64,000 bases of DNA from Conus ventricosus (GCA_018398815.1 JAFLJL010004289.1:58804-122803), one strand, 5' to 3'; positions 19,025-30,503 are shown, counted from the first letter of the stretch. Numbers and translations: made by a program. The notes: a model not told the origin generated them from the letters alone.

Positions 19025-19306
19025 TTACTCTTTCTGTTTCCTGCGCTCTTTAGCCTTTTCCTGCTCTGCTATTTCTACTGCGACACGGCGTCTTTCCGCT
19101 CGCTCATCTTTTTTCCATCTTTTGTTGGTTTCAACGAATGCTCGCAACTCTTCTCCCGAGTCGCCTGAATCACGAGCGACGCTCACAAGTTGTTCAATAG
19201 GGTGTTCTTTTCGTCCGCCATTATATCTCTTTTTTTTTTGGAACAAGGTTTTACTACTACGACAGCCAAACTGGTGGTTACCAACACGAGTGACGTAATA
19301 GCACAA
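19025..19306 (-). pseudogene. gag: gag N-terminal coiled-coil region
   Basis: A minus-strand frame with a long charged helix (LRAFVETNKRWKKDERAERR, VAEIAEQEKAKERRKQ). It is separated from the main gag frame by stops in about 95 bp of repeated kkrkqk-coding sequence, so the two are probably one gene with a break. The likely start is a methionine within ATGGCGGACGAAAAG near 19215-19229, in another frame. Confidence 0.5.
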
Positions 19307-19592
19307 TCCTATGAATGATAATATTAGCTTGGGACAACGTAATTAGTTTTTATAAGACGCCTAGCGCCTGACCCAACTATGAGAGCGAATTATAGGCAAT
19401 CTGTGCGAAATAAGTACTCTGGGGCTGAAATGCCAAGCCTAGTGTTAACTATCTTGGAAGCAATGCCAAGCCTAGTATTTAACTATCTTGGAAACATACA
19501 GTAAGACACTACCTTGCCTTAGGATTACAATACTTGAATCCCACCCAGCTTCCTCTCTGAGAAGTTGAACAATTATAATAAATGGGCCAGAA

Positions 19593-19617
19593 TATCCTGG
19601 CAGGCTCGCCAATAAAT
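19593..19617 (-). promoter_or_regulatory. primer binding site of the LTR element
   Basis: Directly after the 5' LTR (sense strand) the sequence is ATTTATTGGCGAGCCTGCC, followed by AGGAT. The TGGCGA...AGGAT pattern is common at gypsy primer sites. The priming tRNA is not determined here. Confidence 0.6.
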
Positions 19618-20976
19618 TGTCAACCTCGGGGTATGTCAGTGGAGGAAGACTAGCGCACAGCCCAAACACACTCACAGCTTGCTTACAATCTCATTCATAT
19701 ATCATGCATTCGTCACATCAAACCACTAGTAAAGTCTATAACTTTACTACACATAATCATGGAAGAAAACATCAATGCGCATGGAGTCAAACAAGATAAA
19801 ACATTCTCTCTTTCCTGAACTTCACAAAACCATTTATCTAAATCATCATTAACTAACCCGGGTATAAATAGATTTTCTACTTTACCTGGCCAGGTGATCT
19901 TAAACTATTTACGAATCACTGTCTTTCCTTTTCTTCCTTTTTTTTTCTTTTCTTTTCACTGTCACTTTCACAAACACCAGTCACGACACAACTGCTGGCA
20001 CTGGTCAGGTTGGACCGCCGGCACTGGTCAGGTTAGACTGCTGACACTGGTCAGGTTGGACTGCTGATGAAAGTGGCGCTGCCAGGTATGAGGTCGAACC
20101 CCGGTTCAGATTGAACAGTGACTACCAGACATCGATCTGTTCTCCTTTCTTTCTTCCTGCATTAACGCATTGCACTCTCTCTCTCTCTTCTAGTCTGCTC
20201 TATCAAATGGACATGGTTGCTTTTCTTTTCTTTTTCTTTTTCTGTTTTTTTTCTCTTCATCAGTTAGCAACTCTCTCTCTCAACATCTCTCCTTAGTCCT
20301 TCCCCTGCAGACTCTATCTGGTGCTAATGCTTCAACTCGGTTCTCTTCACTCCTCCTCTCATCTCTCTGCTCTTCTCGCGTGCAGAGCCTACTCCCAGAA
20401 ACCTCTCTCTCTGCTCTTCTTTCTCTTCTCTTCCCTTCCCCGTTCTCTCACTCCCCTAGTCTTCTTATCCCGTTCCTATCTGTCAAAAGGGTGAGTACCA
20501 TTGTCAGAATTTTTCCTGCCTTGTACCGAGGTTACCTCCCCTCTAATTCCATTGGACCTGCAAATCGTCAAAGTCACATCTACCAGCCTTGCTCTCCTGT
20601 GGTGGTCAATGGGTCATTTAATTAATTAGCTTGATTTAACCCCCACCGCACAATACCTTCCCCCTTCCTACTTCAACCGGCGACGTCTGACTTAACTGTC
20701 GGCGCTGGTCTTGCAAATTGGCTGTCTCAGTCTGACCCAGGCGCCGAGACCCGTCTGGCCAGACCTTTTGAGATGTCGGTCAAGCCACTCAGTCTGTCTG
20801 CTGGACGGTGCTGTCTCCGTGAGGACTAAAAATAGCCTCTTCGCCGTGCCTAATTGGTTGACGCGACACATGAAGTCGTCTGCCTGGAAACGAGGATGTT
20901 TGAGTTTGGAACTTATGTCCAATTGAACTGGCTGCGACTGACCACGATTACAGCTTTTCTTTTTTTGTCCGTGACA
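19618..20976 (-). repeat. 5' LTR (1359 bp)
   Basis: Partner of 15190-16553. High identity between the two LTRs points to a fairly recent insertion; a divergence count would date it. Confidence 0.93.
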
Positions 20977-21120
20977 TGGACGCACATTAAGACTATTGAC
21001 AAACAGTAAGACTAGGACGCACATTCACACCAGGGACGCACATTAAGACTAGGTACATACATTGAGACTATTGACAAACTTAAGACTTGGCACGCACATT
21101 AAGACTAGGGACCTAAGGGA
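20977..21120. repeat. minisatellite, right part
   Basis: Continuation of the 19-20-bp units seen at 15095-15189 (acgcacattaagactagg). Confidence 0.8.
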
Positions 21121-21321
21121 CATAACTGTTACCTGCCAGAGGTCAGTAACAGGCTGATGCCTTGTTCGTGTATTCATGCTGCCAAAACAGAGCGTAGAAC
21201 TAACACCGTGCAACTGTTGAAAGGACCTAGGGCGTGGCTGCCTCATTTAGCAACATTAACATCTGGATTGTGTAGCTGAGTGACACCAAGAAGACAAGAA
21301 GGATGACGACAAAGCACGTGC

Positions 21322-21353
<32 letters not shown>

Positions 21354-21473
21354 AAGAGAGCAACGACAGAAGAGAAGAGGAAGAGACGGGGGGACAGACA
21401 GACGAGCGAGGAGAAAGAGAGTGGAGACAGAAGAAGAGACAGAGAGAGAAGAGAGACAGAGAGAGACAGAGAG
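21121..21473. repeat. unique flank passing into (GA)-rich low complexity
   Basis: Up to about 21317 nothing recognisable. From 21318 on, GAGA-rich sequence runs up to the gap. Confidence 0.7.
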
Positions 21474-22473
21474 NNNNNNNNNNNNNNNNNNNNNNNNNNN
21501 NNNNNNNNNNNNNNNNNNNNNNNNNNNNNNNNNNNNNNNNNNNNNNNNNNNNNNNNNNNNNNNNNNNNNNNNNNNNNNNNNNNNNNNNNNNNNNNNNNNN
21601 NNNNNNNNNNNNNNNNNNNNNNNNNNNNNNNNNNNNNNNNNNNNNNNNNNNNNNNNNNNNNNNNNNNNNNNNNNNNNNNNNNNNNNNNNNNNNNNNNNNN
21701 NNNNNNNNNNNNNNNNNNNNNNNNNNNNNNNNNNNNNNNNNNNNNNNNNNNNNNNNNNNNNNNNNNNNNNNNNNNNNNNNNNNNNNNNNNNNNNNNNNNN
21801 NNNNNNNNNNNNNNNNNNNNNNNNNNNNNNNNNNNNNNNNNNNNNNNNNNNNNNNNNNNNNNNNNNNNNNNNNNNNNNNNNNNNNNNNNNNNNNNNNNNN
21901 NNNNNNNNNNNNNNNNNNNNNNNNNNNNNNNNNNNNNNNNNNNNNNNNNNNNNNNNNNNNNNNNNNNNNNNNNNNNNNNNNNNNNNNNNNNNNNNNNNNN
22001 NNNNNNNNNNNNNNNNNNNNNNNNNNNNNNNNNNNNNNNNNNNNNNNNNNNNNNNNNNNNNNNNNNNNNNNNNNNNNNNNNNNNNNNNNNNNNNNNNNNN
22101 NNNNNNNNNNNNNNNNNNNNNNNNNNNNNNNNNNNNNNNNNNNNNNNNNNNNNNNNNNNNNNNNNNNNNNNNNNNNNNNNNNNNNNNNNNNNNNNNNNNN
22201 NNNNNNNNNNNNNNNNNNNNNNNNNNNNNNNNNNNNNNNNNNNNNNNNNNNNNNNNNNNNNNNNNNNNNNNNNNNNNNNNNNNNNNNNNNNNNNNNNNNN
22301 NNNNNNNNNNNNNNNNNNNNNNNNNNNNNNNNNNNNNNNNNNNNNNNNNNNNNNNNNNNNNNNNNNNNNNNNNNNNNNNNNNNNNNNNNNNNNNNNNNNN
22401 NNNNNNNNNNNNNNNNNNNNNNNNNNNNNNNNNNNNNNNNNNNNNNNNNNNNNNNNNNNNNNNNNNNNNNNNN
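21474..22473. other. assembly gap, 1000 N
   Basis: Exactly 1000 unknown bases, an arbitrary scaffold gap length. Frames drawn across it have no meaning. Confidence 0.99.
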
Positions 22474-22846
22474 TCACCCTTCAAATTAAAGTTGCGATAG
22501 CTAATAACTTCTTTCTTTTAGTTGAAACTCAGACTTGCATGTTACTATCATCAGGCGTTATATAATAAATCAGAACAGCCAACAACACTTTTACTGGCGG
22601 TTCGCGTTGAAGAGACTCTGGGATTTTTAGAGATAGCGTGTGCCACGCTTTCATGAACATTTGTGGGTGTTAATAATGTTCATGTCTACTTCGCTAAACA
22701 TATTGCTTAATTGTTCACTGCTGTCAAATATTTCTTCCATCGATATAGTTTTCCATCCTCGAATTTACTTGTGAGGCTCATTTTTTAACTCAAATTTATG
22801 TAAATTAAAAAAAAATAAATGTAAATAAAAGTAAGTAAACGCACTT
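22474..22846. other. non-coding end of virus-like unit, upstream of polymerase start (copy 2)
   Basis: Matches 37248-37613 of copy 3. The first bases overlap the start of the PolB frame seen in copy 3. The remainder is AT-rich with no ORF that I can support. Confidence 0.5.
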
Positions 22847-23110
22847 TTATTCTTCACCCAAGCGTTGCAACACTTCAAGACAGGTTAACCTTACAATAAC
22901 ACCCGCCAATATTTTAGCTTTTTCTGAATCACTGCAGTCAATGTTCATCACTTTGATTGCTTTGTCAAATAGTTCACTATGATCATTTATTATATTGTTT
23001 ACATCATTCTCAAAACCAAATTCACTAAAATCAATGTTTAGTACTTTCATTGTTTCGTCAAATAGTTCATTACAATTCTTTAAATCAGATTCACTGAGTT
23101 CAGCAGCCAT
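22847..23110 (-). CDS. 87-codon acidic protein with an internal duplication
   Basis: An intact small frame beginning MAAELSESDLKN. Two similar stretches, NELFDETMKVLNID and SELFDKAIKVMNID, suggest an internal duplication of a helix. The copy at about 37614-37878 is frameshifted. It lies on the same strand as PolB, between PolB and the other small ORF, so it is part of the virus-like unit. Function unknown. Confidence 0.5.
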   Translation of the reverse strand: MAAELSESDLKNCNELFDETMKVLNIDFSEFGFENDVNNIINDHSELFDKAIKVMNIDCSDSEKAKILAGVIVRLTCLEVLQRLGEE

Positions 23111-23312
23111 TTTTAAATCTAAAATAAAATAAAAAAATAATTGTAAATTCAGCTGTTACTCATAGTCTTTTCTAATCGTAAAACCTGATCTTCATTAAAG
23201 CGAATAGCTACTCCTTCAAGCCAGTAGAAACAGTCAAATTAACATCTTCAGAAGCCATATTATCACTAAATGGCAAACAACTTATAACCGGTTGGGCCAA
23301 GAATTCGGTATT

Positions 23313-23468
23313 TTACTGATGGCCTGCTTCACAGCTTTCTCGCATATTCATGCGCTCAAAAAGATCAGTAATTAATTCTTCCAACCTGTTCTTTAACTGA
23401 TCTTTATCAGCCTCCCAATCCAACTCGTAAAGTATATTATTAAGCTCTGTAGCTACTTCAGGCTTCAT
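23313..23468 (-). CDS. small helical ORF of the virus-like unit (copy 2)
   Basis: 51 codons, from ATG 23468 to a stop at 23313, and homologous to 1-140. The C-terminus differs from the other copies by an extra base near 23332, which moves the stop: copies 1 and 3 read on as RESMKQ or RESVKQ. The longer version is probably the original. Confidence 0.45.
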   Translation of the reverse strand: MKPEVATELNNILYELDWEADKDQLKNRLEELITDLFERMNMRESCEAGHQ

Positions 23469-23517
23469 TTTTAAACTCAAATAAAATCATAAATTAAAAA
23501 AAATATAATTACCATAA

Positions 23518-23703
23518 GGGCAGGAGGGCAGGGTTTTGCGATGTTCAGTTATATACGTTTGACGGAAACAGTCAATTTAAAGAATTAATTGAGGGACCTA
23601 TAAATTCATCAGATGTAAAAATAACTAATCAAGATGGAAGGCGAGTTGTTTGTTCTGATTATTAATAGTGCTGGAAGTAGAAGAGCGCACTGTAAACCCT
23701 TAA
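23518..23703 (+). pseudogene. C-terminal remnant of a virion-type protein (copy 2)
   Basis: Same fragment as 188-376 with small differences. A missing base near 23660 puts the last 13 codons out of frame. It ends at TAA 23701-23703, just before the palindrome. Confidence 0.5.
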
Positions 23704-23718
23704 TTTTTATGTCCCTGG

Positions 23719-23957
23719 AGAGAGGTAATATGCAGGTTCACGATCACCAAATCCTATTTTGCATGGAAACCCCCCATTTTGAATTGACGATTACATCGAT
23801 TTTTAGAGGTTTTTTGTGTGTTAATTTTGTTTAGAAACACGTGTTAATTTTGGCCAAAACTGACATGAGATGGACGTGATTTGTATGTGAAAAGGGGGTT
23901 TTCGTGCAAAATAAGATGGGTGAGCTTGAACCCGCATATTTACATTCTCTGTTCTCT
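23719..23957. repeat. terminal palindrome of virus-like element (copy 2)
   Basis: Second copy of the structure at 393-632. It ends in CTGTTCTCT at 23957, next to gypsy 3' sequence. Confidence 0.7.
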
Positions 23958-24170
23958 ACACGAGCACGACCAATGCATACATACACATTTCATTATTCGT
24001 TATTCGCATGACCGGCTCAAATACTTTGCATTCATATTATGACTTCAAAACATATCCAGAGAGACATTCTAATAAAATACATTATTATTGCAGCATATAT
24101 GATTAACCATCGTCTATCACTTACATTCTCCCAGCACAGCATATAAATTCACATGACAGTGTAATTCAAT
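23958..24170. other. non-coding remnant downstream of gypsy pol (copy 2)
   Basis: Matches 633-839. Confidence 0.4.
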
Positions 24171-25735
24171 GTTTCTGAAGCGACTGAGGAACCCGCTCCC
24201 ACATTATCCTTTCCTGGGATGACTTTCACAACAAAGGAGTACTCTTGCATCGAATCACCCGACCTCATGAGTCTCCCTTTTCGGTTTTTTTTTTGCTTGA
24301 TAACCAAGCGGCTGGTTTGATCTTTTTCCCCAGGATAAACTGTGTCCCCAATAGGTACGGCTCGAACTTCTTGATGGCCCATACAACGGCCAAAACCCCT
24401 TTTCCTTTGTGGAGTACTTTTCTTCTGCATGCCTGAGTTTCCGACTGGCATACATGATGGGCGTCTGTAGTCGTCTGGTTTTGAAGCCATACTGCAACTA
24501 TGCCCTTGTTGGATGCGTCGGTGCGTACCGTGAATTGCTTCGTCATGTCGGGTAATGACGGGATTTTGTTAGTCAGTGTGTTCTTCAGTGTTAAGAAACG
24601 CCTGTTCATAGTCCCCTTCTGTCCAAACTAGTTTGTCAGGCTTGCCCCTTTTCGCAGGCAGTCAGTGGTTGAGCAAACCAGCGGCAAAGTTTGGTACGAA
24701 TTTTCTGTAGTAGGAAGCTAAGCCAATGCTTGCTCGGACTTCTTTTTTCGTGGTAGGCTGAGCGGCATTTTGATTTTCTCAATTTTGTCTGCTTCGGGGC
24801 CCGCACACTTCCCTTGCCTATTTGGTGACCTTGAAAGGATAGTTCTTGGTAACCAAAGTAGCACTTGGATGGCCTGGCAGTAAAACTGACTTCCTTCAGT
24901 CTGTCCATGACAGCCTGCAGTGCTTTCATATGTTCGTCCCATGTTTCTGTTGCAATCAACATTCATCCATGAAATTATTAAACCCGGGTGTCTCAATCGG
25001 TGAAAGGGAGCTTCGCACATCCTGGAAAAACCCGCGCTGGCATTTTTCATGCCGAATGGCATGCGTACCCATTGATATTGCCCCGAGGGTGTGCTGAATG
25101 CCGTTTTCTTCTGTCTTCCTGTCTCATGGTATCTGCCAAAATCATTTGATAGGTCGATTTTTGTGAAATATCTTGCTTTGTGGATTTTGCTGAACAGATG
25201 TTCAATGTTTGGTAATGGTTCAGCATCGAACTGAGTTGACCGATTCAGTCTTCTGTAGTCAATGCAAAATCGGACATTTCCGTCCTTTTTCTTTACCAAA
25301 ACGATGGGGCATTGTAGGGTGAAAAGGTAGGTTCAATTAAAAACCATCTCGAGCATGTCATTGACCTCTTTTTGTTTGTTTCGGTCTGTGAATGAGCGAT
25401 AGGATATTGTTTGACCCTAATGGGTTTGTGTGCGGTCAAGTCAAGGCTACACTCTTCAAATTTGGGTGTTGTCCGTGGTAGATGTGTAAACACGTCTTTA
25501 TGTTTCAGTAGCAGTCTTTCTAGATCTGTCTTTTCCTTTTCTGTCAGTTGGTCACTGATGTTCACGTCCTCGTAGGTCTCCGTTGCTTGAGTAAGTACCA
25601 GTGGTATGTACTCACCCGCTTTGTATGGGTCCCAATCCTGTACATCTTCTTTCTTCTTCTTCTTCTTCTTCTTTTTCCCTTCTTTTCTTCTTCTTCTTCT
25701 TCTTCTTTTATGACTACTGCAATTTGTTTTCCTCT
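24171..25735 (-). pseudogene. pol: gypsy RT and RNase H (copy 2), many frameshifts
   Basis: Same domains as copy 1: YADYRRLN-type RT start ([13 protein letters not shown] at about 25230-25270), MPFGMKNA, RNase H TDASNKG and the VGAG-SSVASE end. There is no Tc1 element: the RT frame is joined at 25170-25175 (gaaatatcttgc). At least ten one- or two-base differences from copies 1 and 3 break the frame, many in homopolymers, so consensus error is likely to contribute. Confidence 0.85.
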
Positions 25736-27480
25736 TCATTTGATGTGTGATGATACTCTCTCAACGGGATTGAATATGGAGCCCCTTTTCTTTCCCTGAA
25801 AATCTGCACTTTGTATCTGCTCTGTTCATCTTTCCAGTTACAGGGTATGGGCCTTTCCATGTCAGCTGTAATTTGTTGTGGTGTTCTGGTAGTAGTACAA
25901 GTACTTTGTCACCCACCTTCGTTCTCTGTTCTTTGTCTTTTGGTTAAGTACTTATGGTATCTTGCGTAGGGCTTGTCTAAATGTTCCCTTGGCGGGTTTG
26001 GATGTTTCTTCCATCCTGTTTTTTTAAGTCGGTGATGTAACTACGTCGTTCTTGTCTGGCTGTCTGTCTCTTCGTCTGTCCAGCATTCCTTCAACACCCT
26101 TCATGGGACCACGGACTGTCCTGCCCTGTAAGCAATTCTTCATGGGACCCCGGACTGTCCTGCCCTGTAGCATTCTTCATGGGACCACGGACTGTCCTCC
26201 CTGTAGCAATTCTTCATGGGACCACGGACTGTCCTGCCCTGTAGCAATTCTTCTGGGACCACGGACTGTCCTGCCCTGTAGCAATTCTTCATGGGGCCAG
26301 GACTGTCCTGCCCTGTAGCAATTTTTCATGGGACCACGGCTGTCCCGCCCCGTAGCAATTCTTCATGGGACCAGGGACTGTCCTGCCCTGCCCGCAATTC
26401 TTCATGGGACAACGGACTGTCCTGCCCTGTAGCAATTCTTCATGGGATCATGGGACTGTCCTGCCCCTGTACAATTCATCCCTGGGACCACCGGGCTGTC
26501 CTGCCCTGTAGCAATTCAAATGGACGCGGACTGTCCTGCCCTGTAGCAATTCAAATGGCGAACAGTGAAGGGATTCTTGATGTTCTCACGATACGCCCAA
26601 AAAGGAGTACTGGCACGTATCTGTCCCACCGCGTGGTTGTTCACTGCACATTTTCTTCAGCATTGTTTCTAATGTGCCGTTAAACCTTTCAACAAACTCA
26701 TTGGTTTTTTGCGTTTGGGATGGCGTGGGTTGTGTAACCCTTTATGTTTAGCAGGCGTTTCACTTCCTGCATGGTGCCAGATACAAACTGCGTTCCTCTG
26801 TCTGTCAGCACCTGCTTCGGTTGCCAACACGCGAAACCCAAAAAGGTCAACAGTGCTTCCGCGATCGGATTGTGTCCCTTGGTTGAATCGGTATTGCTTC
26901 AGGATATCTTGTAGCATAGTCGACCACCGTAAGAATGTATTTGTGTCCTCTTTCTGATGGTGGGTGATCGGCCCTATCAGATCTATGGCTACTCTCTCAA
27001 AGGGTGTATAGATGAGTGGCATTTTCATTAGAGGTACCTTCTTTACGGAACCTTTTGTGACACTTCTCTGGCATGTGTCGCATGACTGGGAATAATGTCT
27101 GATTCTGAGTATATGCTGGCCAAAAGAAATCAGCTGTTACTCTGTCCCTCGTTCTGCAGATTCACATGTGTCCGACATTGGTTATGTCCCTGAAACGACA
27201 CGCCCTAACCTCGTTCCTGTACGGGTTAGGCACCATGACTTGGCGGCAACTTTTTTTTATCTATGGTGACAAAACGGAAGAGTATTCCGTTCTCTATAGC
27301 GTAAGACGCTCTGGGCCTTGTTCTGCTCTGACGAGCTCCGCGCGAAAACAAAGTATCGTTTGAGAGTTTCATCACTCTCTTGTGCTGCGCGCAATTCTTT
27401 CGATTTATCTTGCCAAGAGGGGTGTGCTTGACTTTCAAGGGAGTTTCTGTTCTCGTCCCCTCGTCTTTGGTGGTCTTCAT
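25736..27480 (-). pseudogene. pol: gypsy integrase (copy 2), with minisatellite expansion
   Basis: Integrase core segments are readable: FERVAIDLIGPI (first Asp, about 26970-27000), VLTDRGTQFVSG (second Asp, about 26790-26825), and the region around the Glu near 26680-26700. The C-terminal part is interrupted by a 38-bp tandem array at 26085-26560 that is not in copy 1. The zinc domain lies at about 27060-27180. Confidence 0.8.
26085..26560. repeat. 38-bp minisatellite inside integrase (copy 2), about 12 units
   Basis: Units such as ttcatgggaccacggactgt plus cctgccctgtagcaa repeat with a 38-bp period. Copy 1 has one unit (4405-4442) and copy 3 has about 11 (40800-41270). Because 38 is not a multiple of three, the array shifts the frame. 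Confidence 0.9.
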
Positions 27481-28100
27481 CGTATATGTCGCTGTACTCT
27501 TTCAGCAAAGTAGGTACTCTTTTCTCTACTCCTTGTTGGGTTCGAAACCCGTGTTCCCAATCAACACAGGACAAAATGGTTGATCCATGACTACGGCCTC
27601 TATGGTCTCATGGAGAATGGCACTCAATATGGACAAAGTGCTATGGGTTTTCCCCTTGTTTCACATTGGCCTGGCTAGAGTAATCGTCCTGTGTTTGCCT
27701 GTGTAGCACCTTCTAGGGACTAACGTTTTGTCTACCACTGTCACACTAGCACCAGTGTCCCTCAGTGCGTCTACACACTTTCCTTCCACTGTGGCATGGC
27801 TGTTGTGGTTCGAAAACAGTATCTTTGCACACATCGCAGAGACATGTACTACTTCTTCTTTCTGCACTGCTGCAACTGTGGTAAGCACTGCTGCAGATCT
27901 GCCATCTTTGTGGTGGGCACGCTTTGTGCAGTATCTTGCTATGTGTGGTCCACTACAAATGTAGCACGTCGGTCTGTGTGTGTTGCTGGGGTTTGTTCTT
28001 TGTGCATTGCTCTTGGTTTGTTCTCAGTCGTTCGTCTCTGATCTGTTCTGGGTTAGTCTGTTTTGGGTTGGGGCGGTTAACTCGCACGTTACACCCGTCC
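27481..28100 (-). pseudogene. gag: gypsy gag zinc knuckle and protease (copy 2)
   Basis: Protease DTGASVTVVDK at about 27730-27765, then YTGKHRTITLA, the frame that continues into the protease tail. The zinc-knuckle region is at about 27925-27975. Only one unit of the 20-bp repeat is present. Gag is cut at 28101-28109 by the MULE. Confidence 0.8.
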
Positions 28101-28109
28101 TCTCTCTGG

Positions 28110-28310
28110 GGAACAGGTCACTACGTCACGGGCCGCTAAGTCACAGGCCCCCAAAGTCACGGGCCGCACGGGGCCACTAAGTCACAGGGCCGCCAAGTCA
28201 TGGGGCCGCGCAAAGTCACAGGGCCCCCAAAGTCATGGGCTGCTAAGTCACAGGGCCGCTAAGTCACAGGGCCGCCAAGTCACGGGGCCCCACTCAGTCA
28301 CGTCGGAACA
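28110..28310. repeat. MULE left end and 16-bp array (copy 2)
   Basis: About 10 degenerate units of GGGCCGCTAAGTCACA, inverse of the right array at 33245-33990. Confidence 0.8.
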
Positions 28311-28338
28311 GAAGTGAAATGGTATTACAGCAAAAATT

Positions 28339-28869
28339 ACGGCGGGCCAAACCTCCCAAATGTATGCATACGTTGTATGCATACAATTATGCATACATTT
28401 CGGTTTTTTAGTCACAATTTTTCCCTCTTTACGCAGGGCCCCGATGTTGAAAATGATCCCAACTTTTCGTCCTTTGCGCATGCGCATCTGCAAAATGTAT
28501 GCATACAATGTATGCAAAACATTGTTCCATACATTTCGGTATTTAGTACAATTTCCCTCTTTACGCATGCGCACCTGCAAAATGTATGATACTTTGTATG
28601 GATACATTGTATGTATACATTCTCTCAGAGGGGACGTCTCTCTGGGGCGCATGCGCAAAGACGAAAAAGTATGGATCATTTTCAACATCGTGCATGCGGT
28701 GAAAGAGGAAATTGTGAAAATGTATGCATACAAGTTATGCATACAACCGGAAACGTCATTTTCAACATCGCGCATGCGTTTAAAAACGGAAATTGTGACT
28801 AAAGACCGAAAAGTAGGATACAATGTATGCATACAACGTATGCATACATTGGGAGGTTTGGCCCGCCGT
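28339..28869. repeat. foldback palindrome (copy 2)
   Basis: Same structure as 6287-6799. Outer ends are ACGGCGGGCCAAACCT and its complement. Confidence 0.8.
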
Positions 28870-29343
28870 ATGGTTGGTGACAGACTGTTTCCAAAAAAGG
28901 CCACGAATTTTTAACTATAATTTTAGATCTAGGCAAGATATTTCTTGGCGGCCCTGTGACTTAGTGAGCGGTCCCCGTGTTGGACTTAGGGTATTCTCCG
29001 CGACTTTTAGATCTCTGCTGAGAGTTTTGGCCTATTCCTGTGCATCATACATCCTGTTAGGGCTATGCATTTGGGACGTGATCACTGTGACAAACAATTC
29101 GGCCCTTGAAGGAAAATGCTGAAATTTCGAAACCCCTTCCATGCAATGGCCAAACCCAGATCTAAAGATTTTTTATCAGAAATAGAAAACAAGAGCAAAA
29201 CAGGCACTATTTCGTTAAAATTACGTCACTCATACATGATGTGGATGGTAGGAAAACATATCACGTGCGTAGTCATGTGAGAGTAACCTTGCTCGATTTA
29301 ACGGCGTGTCTCGCGAGAATTTTTTCTTTCATGACGTTTTAAA
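28870..29343 (+). promoter_or_regulatory. leader region upstream of the MULE transposase (copy 2)
   Basis: Matches 6800-7270; position suggests promoter and 5' untranslated sequence. No specific element identified. Confidence 0.35.
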
Positions 29344-30503
29344 ATGGCGGCTTATGTAGCGAGTGGAAGAGGAAAGGTTATTGAAAAGACGGATACACCT
29401 ATCCATTTTCACAGGACGACTGATGACACAATGCAGTGGAGATGCTCACGAAGAGCAACATGTTCAGCAATGTTGAGAACACATGTGTTTGACAGAGAAG
29501 AACAAAAACCACAAATTAGAATCATAAATGAAGAAGGCAACCACCCGTGCGACTACCAACGCATTCAGAGATTGCGTTTTGTTGAAAGGGCGTATGAGCA
29601 AGTTAGAGAAGACCCAACAGTACCTCTTAGACGCGTCTTTGACGCAGAGGTGGCGCAGGACATCGGCGGGTAAATCAAGGAGGTGGAGACAGACCAAGCT
29701 GCCTACTTTTCATTCACTAAAGGTCGATATTAAGAAGCAAGAGCTGGAGTACTTCCCCCTATTCCAGAGAATGTGGAGGATGTGATCATTGAGGGTACCT
29801 GGCTGAAACGTGGAAGGGAGACCATTTCTTTTGCACCTTGATAATGCTTGGGTTATGCGGTCTTTTCCACTCAAGAAACAGGGAAATGCTTTGGGAGGGT
29901 GCGGTACCCTGTACATGGAGGGGACCTTTCGGTCTTGCCCACATCCGTACAATCAGGTTTTCACAATCCTTGGCATGTGGAAAGGCTTTGGGTCCCATTG
30001 GTCAATGTCCTAATGGAAAACAGGACAATAGGCAGTTACCATCAGATTTTTCAGAAAGTGAAAGGATTCATTCGGCGAAGAACCCACCATCATTGGCGCC
30101 CTCGTAGGGTAATTCCCTGACTTTGAAATAGTTTGTTAGAATGCTTTGGAGATCGAGTTGCCACATACACTCCGGCCCTGGCTGCTACTTCATTTAACAC
30201 AGAGTTTTTGGAAAAGATTCAGCAGCTCGGCTTGGCTCAGCCATACATGATGAACCAGCCCCTTCAGGACACTCTCAAAAGGTGATGGCACTTGGTTATT
30301 TGCCTGTTGCCATTCTTCGTAACAATTTTTCTTGCACTTCGGCAGCCCCAGGAGAACACGACGGCTTGTGAACACGTTCCCTTCTTAGCAAGACTTCTTC
30401 AACTATGAGGAAAAACCTACATCCTGCCAACGCTGCCTTCCCTCCTGCTGTGTGGAATGTGCACAACAGAAATATTCTCAAAGAACCAACAACCATGCTG
30501 AAA
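29344..30503 (+). pseudogene. FLYWCH/MULE transposase, exon 1 (copy 2)
   Basis: The transposase that moves this element. ATG 29344 opens a FLYWCH zinc finger (residues about 3-60: GKVIEK, WRCSRRATCSAMLRTHV, then GNHPCDY with the His ligand), intact for 109 codons. After a frameshift, MULE transposase parts follow: a DGT box (VIIDGTW in copy 3, altered here), PLVNVLMEN, RPRRVI-ADFE with the second Asp, a GCYFHLTQSFWKKIQ-type C-x-x-H helix near 30180-30235, LAQPYMMNQ, and NNHAE at the end. The exon ends at A30503 before GTAAGT. Several frameshifts break it; copy 3 has breaks at other places, so the source gene was probably intact. Confidence 0.85.

Larger units (their letters stand above)
15190..20976 (-). 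mobile_element. LTR retrotransposon (Ty3/gypsy type), internally deleted
   Basis: Length 5787 bp, oriented on the minus strand. Two LTRs (15190-16553 and 19618-20976) start TGTCACGGAC and end GAGGTTGACA in the sense direction. The flanks read ggGAC on the left and tGGAC on the right, compatible with a short target duplication, imperfect in the first base. The primer site lies next to the right LTR and a polypurine tract next to the left LTR. The interior, in sense order, has gag, protease, a partial integrase and only the last residues of RNase H, so reverse transcriptase and most of integrase and RNase H are gone. It cannot move on its own. Confidence 0.92.

Noticed and set aside
21227..22565. 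Frames of 360-420 codons across the N run
   Set aside because: Almost all residues are unknown bases of an assembly gap. The same holds for the frames over 35180-36274 and 47077-48385.
8761..23957. A single complete virus-like element with an LTR insertion
   Set aside because: Tempting because both ends carry AGAGAACAG, but the flanks differ (transposase exon versus gypsy), the palindromes are different in sequence, and a gap lies between, so I kept it only as a question.
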